DNA of 43,029 bases from an uncultured Bacteroides sp. (GTDB lineage Bacteria; Bacteroidota; Bacteroidia; Bacteroidales; Bacteroidaceae). Position numbers and translations under genes: made by a program. Each line of letters starts with the position of its first letter. Position 1 is the first letter of the stretch. The notes beneath the pieces were generated by a model, which searched no databases, was not told the origin of the DNA, and saw only the letters and a program-made list of their open reading frames with translations. This document shows, one piece after another, positions 30,947 to 41,900 of this stretch. The stretch covers positions 1 through 43,029 of the forward strand of contig CAKUYM010000007.1 of assembly GCA_934716785.1 (NCBI GenBank). The letters run 5' to 3'.

Positions 30947-33900
30947 ATGCTTCTAACGATATATGACAAAGCCGGGACCAAGCGTGCGGACGTGGCTGTG
31001 AACGACAGCTCGACGCAGAGCAAGGAGGTGCAGGGGGACAATGTGCTTTCCCTGTCGTTCAGCTACTATGACTTCCTGCCCCTGGACGTGAACGACTACA
31101 CGGACTATCTGGGCGAGCGGTACTGGCTGACGGAACGCTACACGCCGAAGCAGGTGAACGAGGGTGAGTGGGACTATGACCTGAAGCTGTACGGCGTGGA
31201 GAGCCTTATCAAGCGGTTCCTGGTGCTGGAGACGACGGACGGGGACACGAACCCCCTGTTTACACTGACGGCCACGCCCCGCGAGCATGTGGCGATGGTG
31301 GTGAAGGCTATAAATGACGGCATGGGCCACATTACCGACTGGAAGGTGGGTACAGTGGAAGGTGCGGAGCTGATAACGATAGACTACGAGGGCATGTACT
31401 GCGACGAAGCGCTGAAAGCCATCGCTGAAAAGGCGGGCGGCAAGGTGGAATGGTGGATTGAGGGGCAGACGGTGAACGTGTGCCGCTGCGAACACGGGGA
31501 AGAAATCGCCCTAAGCTACGGCAAGGGGCTGACCTCGCTGGAAAGAGACACCGGCAACACGGCCAAGTTCTATACGCGCCTGTTCCCGATAGGCTCGACC
31601 CGCAACATCGATGCGGAGAAATACGGCAGCCCGAGGCTGATGCTACCCGGCGGGAAGAAGTACATAGAGCAGGGTGTGGAGGAATACGGCATCTATGACC
31701 ATTACGAGCAGGAAGCCTTCAGCGGCATCTACCCCCGCCGGGTGGGTACGGTGAGCTGGGTACGCAGCGAGGTGGTAACAGGCGATGAGGGGAAGAAATT
31801 TACTGTCTATTATTTTAGGGACAGCGGACTGGACTTTGACCCCAACATGTACGAACTGGCCGGTGAGACGAAACGCGTGTCGTTCCGGACGGGCGACCTG
31901 GCCGGACTGGGAGAGAGTGATGACCACTACTTTGAGGTGAACTACGACAGCGCGGCGAGGGAATTTGAACTGATTAACATCTGGCCATACGATGATGACA
32001 CGCAGCTGCCGGGCGGCAAGCTGGTGCCACGAGTAGGTGACACCTATATTCTGTGGAACATCCGGATGCCGGATGAGTATTACCGGCTGGCCGAAGAGGA
32101 ATTTGCGGCAGCCGTTGAGGAGTACAACCGGGACCACTGGCTGGACATTGCCGCCTACAAAGCGCCGACAGACCCGGTGTATATGGAGGAACACGGCATA
32201 GACCTGTATGTGGGCCGGCGGGTGAAGCTGGAAAGCCGGAAGTATTTCCCGGAAAAAGGATACCGGCAGAGCCGTATCACCAAAATAAGCCGCAAGGTGA
32301 ACGAACCCGGGCAGATGGACATAGAGATAAGCGATGCGCTGCAGGTGGGCAAGTTTGACAGGGTGACGGACAGCATAGGTGCGCTGAAAAGCTATACGAA
32401 AACGAAGACGGAAGGCACCGCCCTTCCGGACATCATACGAAGCTGGGACAAGACGCTACCCACGGACAACAACCTGTTTTCAGCCAGGCGCAGCCAAAAA
32501 GAGTTCCTGAATAAGAATCAGCCGGGCACAGCCAAAGAACCCATCCGCTTTTTGAAGGGCGTGACCTTTGGCGAGACTGCCGGCGGCAAGCCATGCGGCG
32601 GCGTGGACGGTGAGGGTAATGCCGAGTACCTGACCGCCGTGATCCGCGAACTGCTGCGCAGCACGGAGTTTGTGGACGGGCTGACCGGTGAGGGCTGGAA
32701 ACTGTGGATTGACCAGCTGACCGGACTGACGAGCCTGACGGTGGACAAAGTGACTGCCCGGCAAAGCCTGGTGGCGCTGGAACTGCTGATAGAGAAGGCC
32801 CGCAGCGTGTGCGGCCAACTGGTAGTGTCGGCAGCCAACGGCAAGATCAAGGACGTGGTGAAGCTGGGCGACAACTACCGCAGCGTATTTGAGCAGGAAT
32901 CGGGCTTTGTGGCCCATGACCTGATGCGCTGTGCGGTTAAGGGTGGCAAGAAATTAAAAGCATACTGGGTGGAGGTGGCCTCGGTGATAGCCGGCGGGGT
33001 GATGGTTCCGGTAAGCGAGTTTGGCGGGGTGAAGCCGGAGGCAGGCGATGAGTGCGTGCTGATGGGCAACACGGAAAACCCGCTCCGACAGAACCTTATA
33101 TCCATTGCGGCCACGGAGGACGGTCAGCCCCGTATAGACATTCTGGACGGAGTGAAGGCGAAGAACTTCAACGGCTGCCTGCGCTGCCGGCTAGGCAAGC
33201 TGGACGGCATCAGGAGCAGCGCTTTCCCGGCAGACAACCAACCGAAGGGAAACGGCCTGTATGCCGACAACGTGTGGCTGAAGGGTACGTTCGTACTGAT
33301 GACGGGCGAGGATATATTGACGCGGTTTGAGATAACCGAGGGCAAAATCCATTCGGCCGTGGAAGGCTTGCGCAAGGAAATACGCGAAGACCAGAGCTAT
33401 CTGGACAACAGCAGTTTTGCCGACGGCATGGACAAATGGAAGACGGGCGGCAAGGCTACGCTGTTCACCCTGGGCGGACGCTGGATATGGGCGAACGGCG
33501 GCCCCTACGGCACGAAGCCGGACGGACATGCCGAGATACGGACCGACGGCAAGGTGCCTTATGCCTATATCAGGAACAATTACATAATGCAAAGGCTGAA
33601 AGACTTCCGCCTGATACCGGAGTACCGACAGACGAACAGCCAGGGCGAACGGGTGCCCGGCGTGGTGTATCTGTCGTTCAGCTACCGGGTTATCAAAGCC
33701 GGGAAACTGAAGATAGAGTTCGTGAATGCCGATAAAACCGGGTTTGAGAACTTCAACATGTTCGGCCATGAAGAAGACCTGCCCGTGGGCGGGGAAAAGA
33801 TGTTCACACTGGACGGGCTATGGAACGGAACGGGCGACTTCAAGCTGTCGTTTACGGGCGTGATTTACATATCGCTGCTGGTGTTCAGCACCAACAAGGC

Positions 33901-34741
33901 GGACGCACTGGCCTATAAATATCGTACACTGTTTGAACAGAGCGACAGGCTGGTGAAGATTTCAGCGGCGGTGTTTGACAAGGACGGTGAAGCTCTGAAA
34001 GAAACCGGACTGGTGGTGAAGCCGGAGGGTGCCGGACTGTATGCCCAGGATGCCAGCGGCAAGGTGGCCCTTATCGGGGTCTGTGTGGAAGATACGGACG
34101 AACAGGGCAACCCGGTGAGCAAAATCAAGCTGACAGCCGACAATATACAGCTGGAGGGACTGGTGACAGCAAACGGTAACTTCAAGATATTAGAAGACGG
34201 AAGCATTGAAACCAGCAATGCAAAAATATATGGTTCAGTATATGCCTATGACGGAAAGATTGGAGGCTTTACGCTTGAATCCGGACGACTGTACTGGAAA
34301 GCCGGAGACTATTTCGGCAACGACTCGCGCAGTTTGAAGTTGGGAATTTCCAACGACAGTATGGAGGGTGTGGTAGATGTTTCATTCAATGCGGCGACGC
34401 AAGGACGTTTTGGCGTGAAGTCCGTTGGATCGAATCCGGGAGGAGCTGCCATATACGCTTCCAGCAAATCGGATGGGCAGACTTTCCCGGTAATGGGGAA
34501 TACCTATGCCGGATATTTTGACGGCGGTGTTCATGTGAACGGTGCTGTGTATTGCGGAGATATACTTTCGAACAATTTCGGCACTGGATGGACGCTTGGC
34601 AATGACGGCACTTATTCATACAGAAAAGGGGTTACAGGGAACTTTAAATGGAGTATAAAAAGTGAATCCGGCATGTTAGCCAACAACTATAATCTTGAGG
34701 TGGTTAACGGCATTGTAGTGGGCATGAAAAACGTATTATAA
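30947..34741 (+). CDS. Tail hub / tail-associated protein (Tal-like) with long C-terminal extension
   Basis: The first 370 or so of its 1264 residues resemble baseplate hub proteins: LSLSFSYYDFLPLDVNDYTD, GEWDYDLKLYGVESLIKRFL and YCDEALKAIAEKAGGKVEWW. The rest consists of repeated beta-rich parts. One (about 820-960; SYLDNSSFADGMDKWKTGG) is like a carbohydrate-binding module. The end (about 1050-1264) resembles fibre proteins (GSIETSNAKIYGSVYAYDGK). It should sit at the tail tip and connect to the receptor-binding proteins coded next. The last third uses more AT-rich codons than the first. Confidence 0.8.
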   Translation: MLLTIYDKAGTKRADVAVNDSSTQSKEVQGDNVLSLSFSYYDFLPLDVNDYTDYLGERYWLTERYTPKQVNEGEWDYDLKLYGVESLIKRFLVLETTDGDTNPLFTLTATPREHVAMVVKAINDGMGHITDWKVGTVEGAELITIDYEGMYCDEALKAIAEKAGGKVEWWIEGQTVNVCRCEHGEEIALSYGKGLTSLERDTGNTAKFYTRLFPIGSTRNIDAEKYGSPRLMLPGGKKYIEQGVEEYGIYDHYEQEAFSGIYPRRVGTVSWVRSEVVTGDEGKKFTVYYFRDSGLDFDPNMYELAGETKRVSFRTGDLAGLGESDDHYFEVNYDSAAREFELINIWPYDDDTQLPGGKLVPRVGDTYILWNIRMPDEYYRLAEEEFAAAVEEYNRDHWLDIAAYKAPTDPVYMEEHGIDLYVGRRVKLESRKYFPEKGYRQSRITKISRKVNEPGQMDIEISDALQVGKFDRVTDSIGALKSYTKTKTEGTALPDIIRSWDKTLPTDNNLFSARRSQKEFLNKNQPGTAKEPIRFLKGVTFGETAGGKPCGGVDGEGNAEYLTAVIRELLRSTEFVDGLTGEGWKLWIDQLTGLTSLTVDKVTARQSLVALELLIEKARSVCGQLVVSAANGKIKDVVKLGDNYRSVFEQESGFVAHDLMRCAVKGGKKLKAYWVEVASVIAGGVMVPVSEFGGVKPEAGDECVLMGNTENPLRQNLISIAATEDGQPRIDILDGVKAKNFNGCLRCRLGKLDGIRSSAFPADNQPKGNGLYADNVWLKGTFVLMTGEDILTRFEITEGKIHSAVEGLRKEIREDQSYLDNSSFADGMDKWKTGGKATLFTLGGRWIWANGGPYGTKPDGHAEIRTDGKVPYAYIRNNYIMQRLKDFRLIPEYRQTNSQGERVPGVVYLSFSYRVIKAGKLKIEFVNADKTGFENFNMFGHEEDLPVGGEKMFTLDGLWNGTGDFKLSFTGVIYISLLVFSTNKADALAYKYRTLFEQSDRLVKISAAVFDKDGEALKETGLVVKPEGAGLYAQDASGKVALIGVCVEDTDEQGNPVSKIKLTADNIQLEGLVTANGNFKILEDGSIETSNAKIYGSVYAYDGKIGGFTLESGRLYWKAGDYFGNDSRSLKLGISNDSMEGVVDVSFNAATQGRFGVKSVGSNPGGAAIYASSKSDGQTFPVMGNTYAGYFDGGVHVNGAVYCGDILSNNFGTGWTLGNDGTYSYRKGVTGNFKWSIKSESGMLANNYNLEVVNGIVVGMKNVL

Positions 34742-34754
34742 ATTCGGTTGAGAT

Positions 34755-35060
34755 ATGAAAGTGAAATTTTATGACAGTTTTAAGGATTTTGACGGCCAAC
34801 CGTTGCGGATCAATGGTGAGACGCAAATTGTAGGCCGTATTGTAGCGCAATGCTTGTTCAATGGGACGGGGATTCGTCCGAGTGGTAACCAACAGACAGA
34901 TGCCGACAAGAAATTACGGGCATACCGCTTGTGCATGCAGATAATGGATGCCGCCAAGGAGATTGATATAACGGCGGAAGACGCGGTATTGATAAAGGAA
35001 GCGGTTTCCGGACTTACACCGGGGTGCTATTCACAAGTTGTAAAACTGATAGAGGGATAG
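34755..35060 (+). CDS. Small tail-region protein, unknown function
   Basis: A 101-residue protein (MKVKFYDSFKDFDGQPLRIN) with a helical second half (LRAYRLCMQIMDAAKEIDIT and LIKEAVSGLTPGCYSQVVKL). It lies between the hub and the Ala-rich protein. Similar small genes stand near fibre genes in other Bacteroides phages, from memory; the role is unknown. Confidence 0.65.
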   Translation: MKVKFYDSFKDFDGQPLRINGETQIVGRIVAQCLFNGTGIRPSGNQQTDADKKLRAYRLCMQIMDAAKEIDITAEDAVLIKEAVSGLTPGCYSQVVKLIEG

Positions 35061-35064
35061 GCTT

Positions 35065-35778
35065 ATGGCGGAAATGACGCAAGAAGAACTGGTTCAGGAA
35101 GTGCTGGACCGTGTGCTCCAATCTTCTACCGGTGTGGAGGAGCTGGAGACCGTTGCCTCGCTGAGCGGGGTGAAATCACTGCCAGGCGAGAAGGACGGGA
35201 AAATGGTGAACGTACCTCTGGAACTGATAGGCAAGCCTGCGAACGATGCCGCCGCGCGTGCCGAGGCCGCAGCCAAGAAAGCGGAAGGAGCCGTAGCCGG
35301 ACTTACGGACAAGACGCAGTCCGCCACGGAAGCCGCAGCCAAGGCCAACGAAGCCGCAACAAAGGCAGAGAATGCCGCAGCCAAGGTGGAACAGGCTACG
35401 ACTGCAGCCGTGGGCGGAGCTACGGTACGCTTTTCCTCATGGATGGAGACCGGAAACGTTTTACCTGACAAGTGTACGAAGCCGGGAGGCAGCGTGGTGT
35501 ATGTGGCCGGTGCCGGGAAATTTGCCTACCGCATGGATTCTACCCTGTACGGGGACTGGGACGTGGCGGGTGTGCCCCCTGCCTGTATGTTCATGGATGC
35601 GGACCGGACAGCCATACTGCCGGATAAGCTTTACCTGCTGGGCGATGCCGTATATACGGGAACGGGAGGTGTTCTGAAACTGCTGACCTACCGGCATGAG
35701 GTGATGAGTGAGGAAGCTTATGAGGCACTGCAGGACAAGGATGTGAATACGCTGTATCTGATTTATGAGGAGGAGTGA
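35065..35778 (+). CDS. Coiled-coil tail fibre-like protein
   Basis: The 237 residues contain an Ala/Lys/Glu coiled coil (about 72-115; ATEAAAKANEAATKAENAAA), as in trimeric fibre shafts. A short beta domain follows (RFSSWMETGNVLPDKCTKPG, then VAGAGKFAYRMDSTLYGDWD). Its N-terminus (MAEMTQEELVQEVLDRVLQS) is helical and acidic. It probably forms a thin connector between tail tip and the large variable protein. Confidence 0.65.
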   Translation: MAEMTQEELVQEVLDRVLQSSTGVEELETVASLSGVKSLPGEKDGKMVNVPLELIGKPANDAAARAEAAAKKAEGAVAGLTDKTQSATEAAAKANEAATKAENAAAKVEQATTAAVGGATVRFSSWMETGNVLPDKCTKPGGSVVYVAGAGKFAYRMDSTLYGDWDVAGVPPACMFMDADRTAILPDKLYLLGDAVYTGTGGVLKLLTYRHEVMSEEAYEALQDKDVNTLYLIYEEE

Positions 35779-35780
35779 CG

Positions 35781-35957
35781 ATGATAACCATAGGGGGTAA
35801 GGGAATAACGGCTGTGTATGTGGGGAAACGTTCCCTATCGGCTGTCTATGCCGGGGCGAGGCTGGTGTGGTCTGCCATAAGCAGCTGTTTCGGCAGCGGG
35901 TTCTGGCGAGGCGACAAGCCGTGGAGCCGGACCGACGGGTGGCGAAGAAATAAATGA
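35781..35957 (+). CDS. Small tail-region protein, unknown function
   Basis: The ATG at 35781, two bases after the preceding stop, gives 58 residues (MITIGGKGITAVYVGKRSLS). Its first half repeats the ITAVYVGKRSLSAVYAGARL pattern (two AVYxGxR units); the C-terminus is Trp/Arg-rich (GFWRGDKPWSRTDGWRRNK). Such small proteins often accompany fibre genes in Bacteroides prophages. No domain is recognised. Confidence 0.6.
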   Translation: MITIGGKGITAVYVGKRSLSAVYAGARLVWSAISSCFGSGFWRGDKPWSRTDGWRRNK

Positions 35958-35979
35958 ATAATGACTAAAGCAATATATT

Positions 35980-38900
35980 ATGGCAAAGAAGGTATATGAT
36001 CAGGACGGGCTGGATATGCAGCATACGAACTGGAGCGGTGACGCCGCAACCGGCGGGTTGCCCGTAAGCGGTCGCCTGGTGGAAAATTATGTGAAGAGCA
36101 TTGACGAGAAAGCCACCCCTACCGAGGAACTGGTAAGCGGGGAAACGAAACCTCCTACATCCGGAACGGTGTTCGATGCGATGGTGGGTACGGTGACGGA
36201 CGTGGATGTGCAGGACAGCGAAGACGGCACCCAGTACGTGATGACCGTGAAGCAGAAGGATAACCAGGGCGGCGAGAGCTCGAAGGAGGTGCGCTTTTCC
36301 AAGTACACGGACGACGACAAGGTGGTGGTGAACATTGACCTGACGGACAGCGGCGGCGCGGGACTTCCCTCACAGCAGTATCTGGCACTGGGAAGCGGCT
36401 TTGTGGTGAAATACTCGGTGGGCGTGGGTACTGCCGGCGGAGGCACGGTGGACGGCTACAGCGACCTGAAGGCCCGGGTGGTAGTGAAGCGCGGTTCGAC
36501 CGTTATCAGTGAGTTCCGGGATGCGGAGTTTGCGGGTGTGACAGCGGGACAGAGCTATACCTTTGACGCTTCGCCTTACCTGAAGGATGCTACCGCTTAT
36601 ACCGTACAGGTGGAAGCACAAGCCACCTATCAGGGCGGCACGCTGATGAAGACGGCTACGGCTAAGGTGACCATGGTGGCCATGACGCTGGAAACTACTT
36701 ACTCTGTGGGCAACGGACTGGCTGACGGCGGGTACCGGAACGACGTGAACATTCCCTTTACAGCCAAGGGCACGAGCGGCGAGAAGAACATCTACTACCG
36801 CGTGAACGGCGGCCAGGCCTTTACCCTCGGCCTTTCTGCCGGCAGCGGCGTGCAGCAGAAGAACGTGACCATCCCGCTGACGCAGATGCAGGAAGGTACG
36901 AACGTGGTGGAGGCCTACGCGCAGCATGAGAACTCAGGTGTGGTGAGCCAGGTGCATTACATTACGCTGCTGAAGGCAGGCGGCGGGGTTACAGCGTATG
37001 CCGGCATGATGTTCAACCACCGGGCGGCAGGGTTCCAGCGCGACTGGAAACGCCCGGTTCTGGAGGCGGAGCAGTTCACGGCGTGGAGTTTTTCGTATGC
37101 CGGCTATGACCGCGATGCGTACACGGCCCGGGTGAAAGTGACCAATCAAGGCAGTGTGGTGAAGGAAGACCTGTTGCAGCGCGGCGAGACCGGCAGCTAC
37201 GGGCGGACGAACGTGAACGTGGAACCGCTGGACTACCGAGTGTCATGCGGTGATGCCGTGATTGAGGTGGAGGTGAACACCGCATCGCACCCCGACATTG
37301 AAGCTACGTTGGCACCGGATGCGGTGTGTACGTTTGACGCTTTCGGACGAAGCAACACGGAGAATAATCCGGCAAGCTGGGTGAGCGGTGACAAACGCAT
37401 GGAGTTCCGGGATGTGCTGTGGAGCGTGAACGAATATGGTGCAGGAAGCGGCTGGCACCAGGACCGCCTGCTGCTGGCCGGCTGTGCAGGCATGACCCTG
37501 ACCGCCGACGGAGGGTACAGACCATTCAATGAGGCGGACAAGTCGGAGGGGTTTGCCATCCGTGCTGTGGGCATGACGCTGGAGATAGAATACAGCACAG
37601 CGAACGTGACGGACACGAATGCCGAGCTGATTACCTGCCTGGGGCAGCTGGATAACGGGAACCGGTACGGGCTGATTGTGACCCCGGAAGAGGCCAAGTT
37701 CCTGACCGGTGTGGTGACCGAGGCGATGGATGCCGGACAGGTGCTGCGCTATGAGGACTCGGTGGGTACGAAGTTCCAGCCGGGCACGAACATCCGCATT
37801 ACCTACGTGTTCTACCCGAACGTGCAGACGAACGAACAGCGCACGCTGATCGGCTTCTATGTGAACGGGGAGGAAAGTGCAGCCTCGAAGTGGCTGGACA
37901 AGGTGAACTTCAACATCCAGAGCCAGCTGGAGTTCAAGTCAACGGGGGCCGACCTGAACGTGAAGAGCGTGCGAATATATAACAAGGCGCTGACCTCGGA
38001 CGAAGTATTGAACAACTACATTGTGGACCGTAACCATCTGGAAGATTTCAACGGGGAACCAGGCGTGCGATCGCTGGATGAGGACAACCGCGTGCTGAAC
38101 GAGGGGGACACGGTGAGCATGGAGAAGCTGATGGAACTGATGAAGAAGCGCCGGAACTCGATTCTGGTACTGATAGGTACGGGCAGTGTGGGCAGCGAAA
38201 CTCCGAGTGGCAGCGACACACTGAACGTGGTGGATGCACTGGCGCAGCTTAACGACAAGAAGGCAAACAAACTGGTAAGGGAGGTCCGTTTCTATAACGG
38301 AGAGGACAGAACGCTTGATTTTATCCTTTACAACGTATATGTACGCATACAAGGTACTTCTTCTGTGAACTATGCGAGGAAGAACTTCCGTTTCTACTTA
38401 CAGAAGACTGCAAGCGGATGGGTGATTACATTGAGCTACGGGGAGATTGACGGGAACGGAAGGCAGGCGAATCCGGTGGTAACTACCGGCAAGAAGAATC
38501 TATTCAAGTTGCGCAAAAATTCCGTAGGCGCGAAGCTGGCATGTGCCAAATGTGACTATTCGGACTCGTCTATGACCACAAATACCGGTGGTGCGAAGCT
38601 TATCAATGACGGACTGAAAGAGATGGGGCTGCTTACGCCTGCACAGCGTTACGCCAAAGACCATAATTTGGATGATGATTTCCGTTCGGCTATCGACGGT
38701 TTGCCGTGCGACCTGTTTGTAGCGAAGAGTGCCGACGAGGACCTGGTATATTACGGACAGTACAACCTTAACAACGAGAAGAGCGACAGCTACCCTATCT
38801 TCGGGCAGGATGAGACCATAGGTGAAGAAAAATGGGGAGAGGGTGAAACGCTGAATTATCTTGAAGCTGACGAGCAAGGACATAAGCAGTACCTGCCCGT

Positions 38901-41900
38901 CTGCTTTGAGACGCTGAACAACTCGAATCCCTGCTGCCTGTTCCAATGGTTGCCGAGCACCGAAGCCGACCACATGGACTTTATGGATAATAACTTTGAC
39001 GGAGGATTGGAATTCAATCATCCGAAAGACACTTTTTGGTCGGATGGAGGAGGTGATGAGGCCGAAGAGCCCAATTTGAAAGACCACCTCGGTACCGGCG
39101 ACAAGTACGACAAGATGTACAAGGCTACCGACCGCATGATGAGTTTTGTTTACCGGTGCGTGAAGGAAACGCCTGCAGGCAGGAACATGGTTTACAGCAC
39201 GGAATCCCATTCGTTCGAGGGGGTGGACTATGAGGACGACGGCGACAAGTTCCCTACCGCCAAATGGCAGAGCGATACGTTCAAGAAAGAGGCCGGGAAG
39301 TATTTTGACCTTCCCCACCTGATATCATACTATCTGTACATGCAGTTCAATCTCGGCGTGGATCAGCTTGCGAAAAACATGCTAATTCGTACCTGGGACG
39401 GCGTGAAATGGCTAATTGACTATTATGACGGCGACTGCCAGCTCGGCTCGGATAATAAGTCGTTCCTGACAGGCAAGTACGATGATAACCGTCAGACGAA
39501 GCGTGACGGGGCTTATGTGATGCAGGGACACAACTCGTGGTTGTGGAACCTCATCGTGGCTAACTGCTGGGATATGATTGTGGAAATCATGGTGAGCGGA
39601 TGGAACGGTGGCGCAAGCTTTATGAGTGCCTTCAGTGCCCAGAAAGCCATTGACCACTTTGATACTGAACAGATGAAGAAGTGGTGCTCCCGCCTCTATA
39701 ACAAATCTGGCATCTTTAAATACATTTACCCGTTCCTGAATGAAATGCCAGTGGGTGCGGACGGCGCGAAACAGACGTATCCGCAGATTTACGGTTTGAA
39801 GGGTTCGCTGAAAGCGCACCGGAACTACTTCATCCAACGCCGATACGACCTGAAACAGGTGGAATACGGCTATGTATCTACGCTGGGTGCCCAGTTTTAC
39901 CAGAGTACGGCATCGCTGGATAAGGCATACAAACTGAAGCCGATGCAGTTTGCTCTTACCATTCCGTACCGTGTGCAGCTATCTACCAGCAACGGTGTAC
40001 AGACCGACAGCGGCGTGGTGGATGCGGACGTGCTCCATTCTCTGCAGCTGACCCGTTCGTTCGGCGAAAATGACCCTCTGAAGATTATCGGTGCAGCCAA
40101 AATAAAGGAACTGGTGTGGCATGAGGATGCGTTTGCCATCGGCTTCAATTTCGGTTTGCTGACCTCACTGGTAAAACTGGACATGAGCGTGGAGAAAGCC
40201 AGCGGGTACCGGAACGGTTCGTTCATGGCCTCGACCAACGGGATGCTGCTTCTGGAAGATGTGAACATGCGGAACAACCAGCTGGCCCGGAACGGGGACA
40301 ACGGGAATGTGGCAACCTTGGACCTGAGCTGGCAGGGGCGACTGAAGAAACTGGATGTGAGAGGTACGGGGCTGACTAGGGTGAAGCTGGCTACCGGTGC
40401 GCCCGTTGTGCAGTTATGCCTGCCGGATACGATTGAGGAACTGTTTCTGGAATATCTGACCAAGCTGCAGGACAGCGGCCTGATACTGGAAGGCATAAAC
40501 AACGTGCGGGGCTACCGCTATACCAACTGCCCCGGCATCGATGGGTTTGCCATGCTGGAACGCCTGCACCAAGCCAAACTGAACGGCAGCGGCAAGCTGG
40601 AACGCTTTGTGCTGGAGATAGACCGGGAAGACGACGGAACCCTGCTGAAGAAGTATTTTGACTACGGAACGTACACGCAGACGGGTGCTGTGGATGACCG
40701 GCATTCGGGACTTAGGGGTAAGTTGACACTGACGAAATATTTGCCTGACGAGGAACTGAGCAAATACCGCGAACGCTATCCGGAACTGACCATCAAGCAG
40801 CCGCCCTATACGATGATTGAGTTTGACGACAGTGTGGCGGATGATGCAAACGTTTCTAATTTAGACAATAAAACAGGGTATAAGTTTGGTAATCAATATG
40901 TGATGAGTGGACACATAAAAGCTATCATGTCCAAGCGCCATCGCGTATTGGCCAAGGTGACCAAGATGCCTACGAGCCGGAAGGTGGAGATAGCCGGACA
41001 GCAGGTGGAAGTGAACAACCCGGACGGGGAAATGACCTATTTCCCCCTGCATGACGAAAATTCGAATTTCTATGCCGACGCGGAGGATATGAACGGCTGC
41101 ACTGTGGCAAAACTGGACGGCAGCGAGGGGGACTTGATGATGTATGAGCCGTTTTACTGGAGCAAGGGTATCAATGACTATCTGACCGGCAAGAAGTACG
41201 CCTGCTACAGTAGCTACCCGGAGGATGAAATGCCTCCGGTGCCGGAAGCGACGGTACTGACGCTGGACGCTATAAAGGAGACGCAGGGCGGCTGGCTGGG
41301 TGAACGCAAAATAATGAGCGGCAAGCCTACGCTGAAGGAATCCTATACGACGGACAAGGGGTATTCGGTATGTAAGGTGGACGTATACGGTTACAGGCGT
41401 GTTCGTTTTCCGAGCGTTCCCGGTACGGGACTTATAGGCAGTGTGTTTGTAGATGCTGACGGAAACATTCTGAAGAGCGTCGTAGTGCCGACCATAGGCT
41501 TGAGGTTTGAAGCCGGCATGTATCTGATAGCGGACGTTCCGGAACGTGCAACGGCCCTGCATTTCTCCATCCTGAACACGGCGGAGTTTGACTGCGTGGT
41601 GCTATCAAATTCGGACAAGATTGAAGATATGGAACCGGAATGGGTGGCGAATGATGAACATCTGTGTGGCGTTGTGGGCAGTTCTGTGGTGGGCAGCAAG
41701 CTACGTGCCTGCATAACCGGTGGCTCGACTACGGGAAGCATGACCTGGACGGACTTTCATTATTACAGCCAGCAGCGGGGCATGCAGCAGATAGACGCGC
41801 TGATGCACAGCCGCATCGCGAACTTGAGTTATGCCCGTTACGGGCGCAGGGACATGCAGGAACAGTGTGGCGCCGGACAGCATAACAACAACCGAACAAC

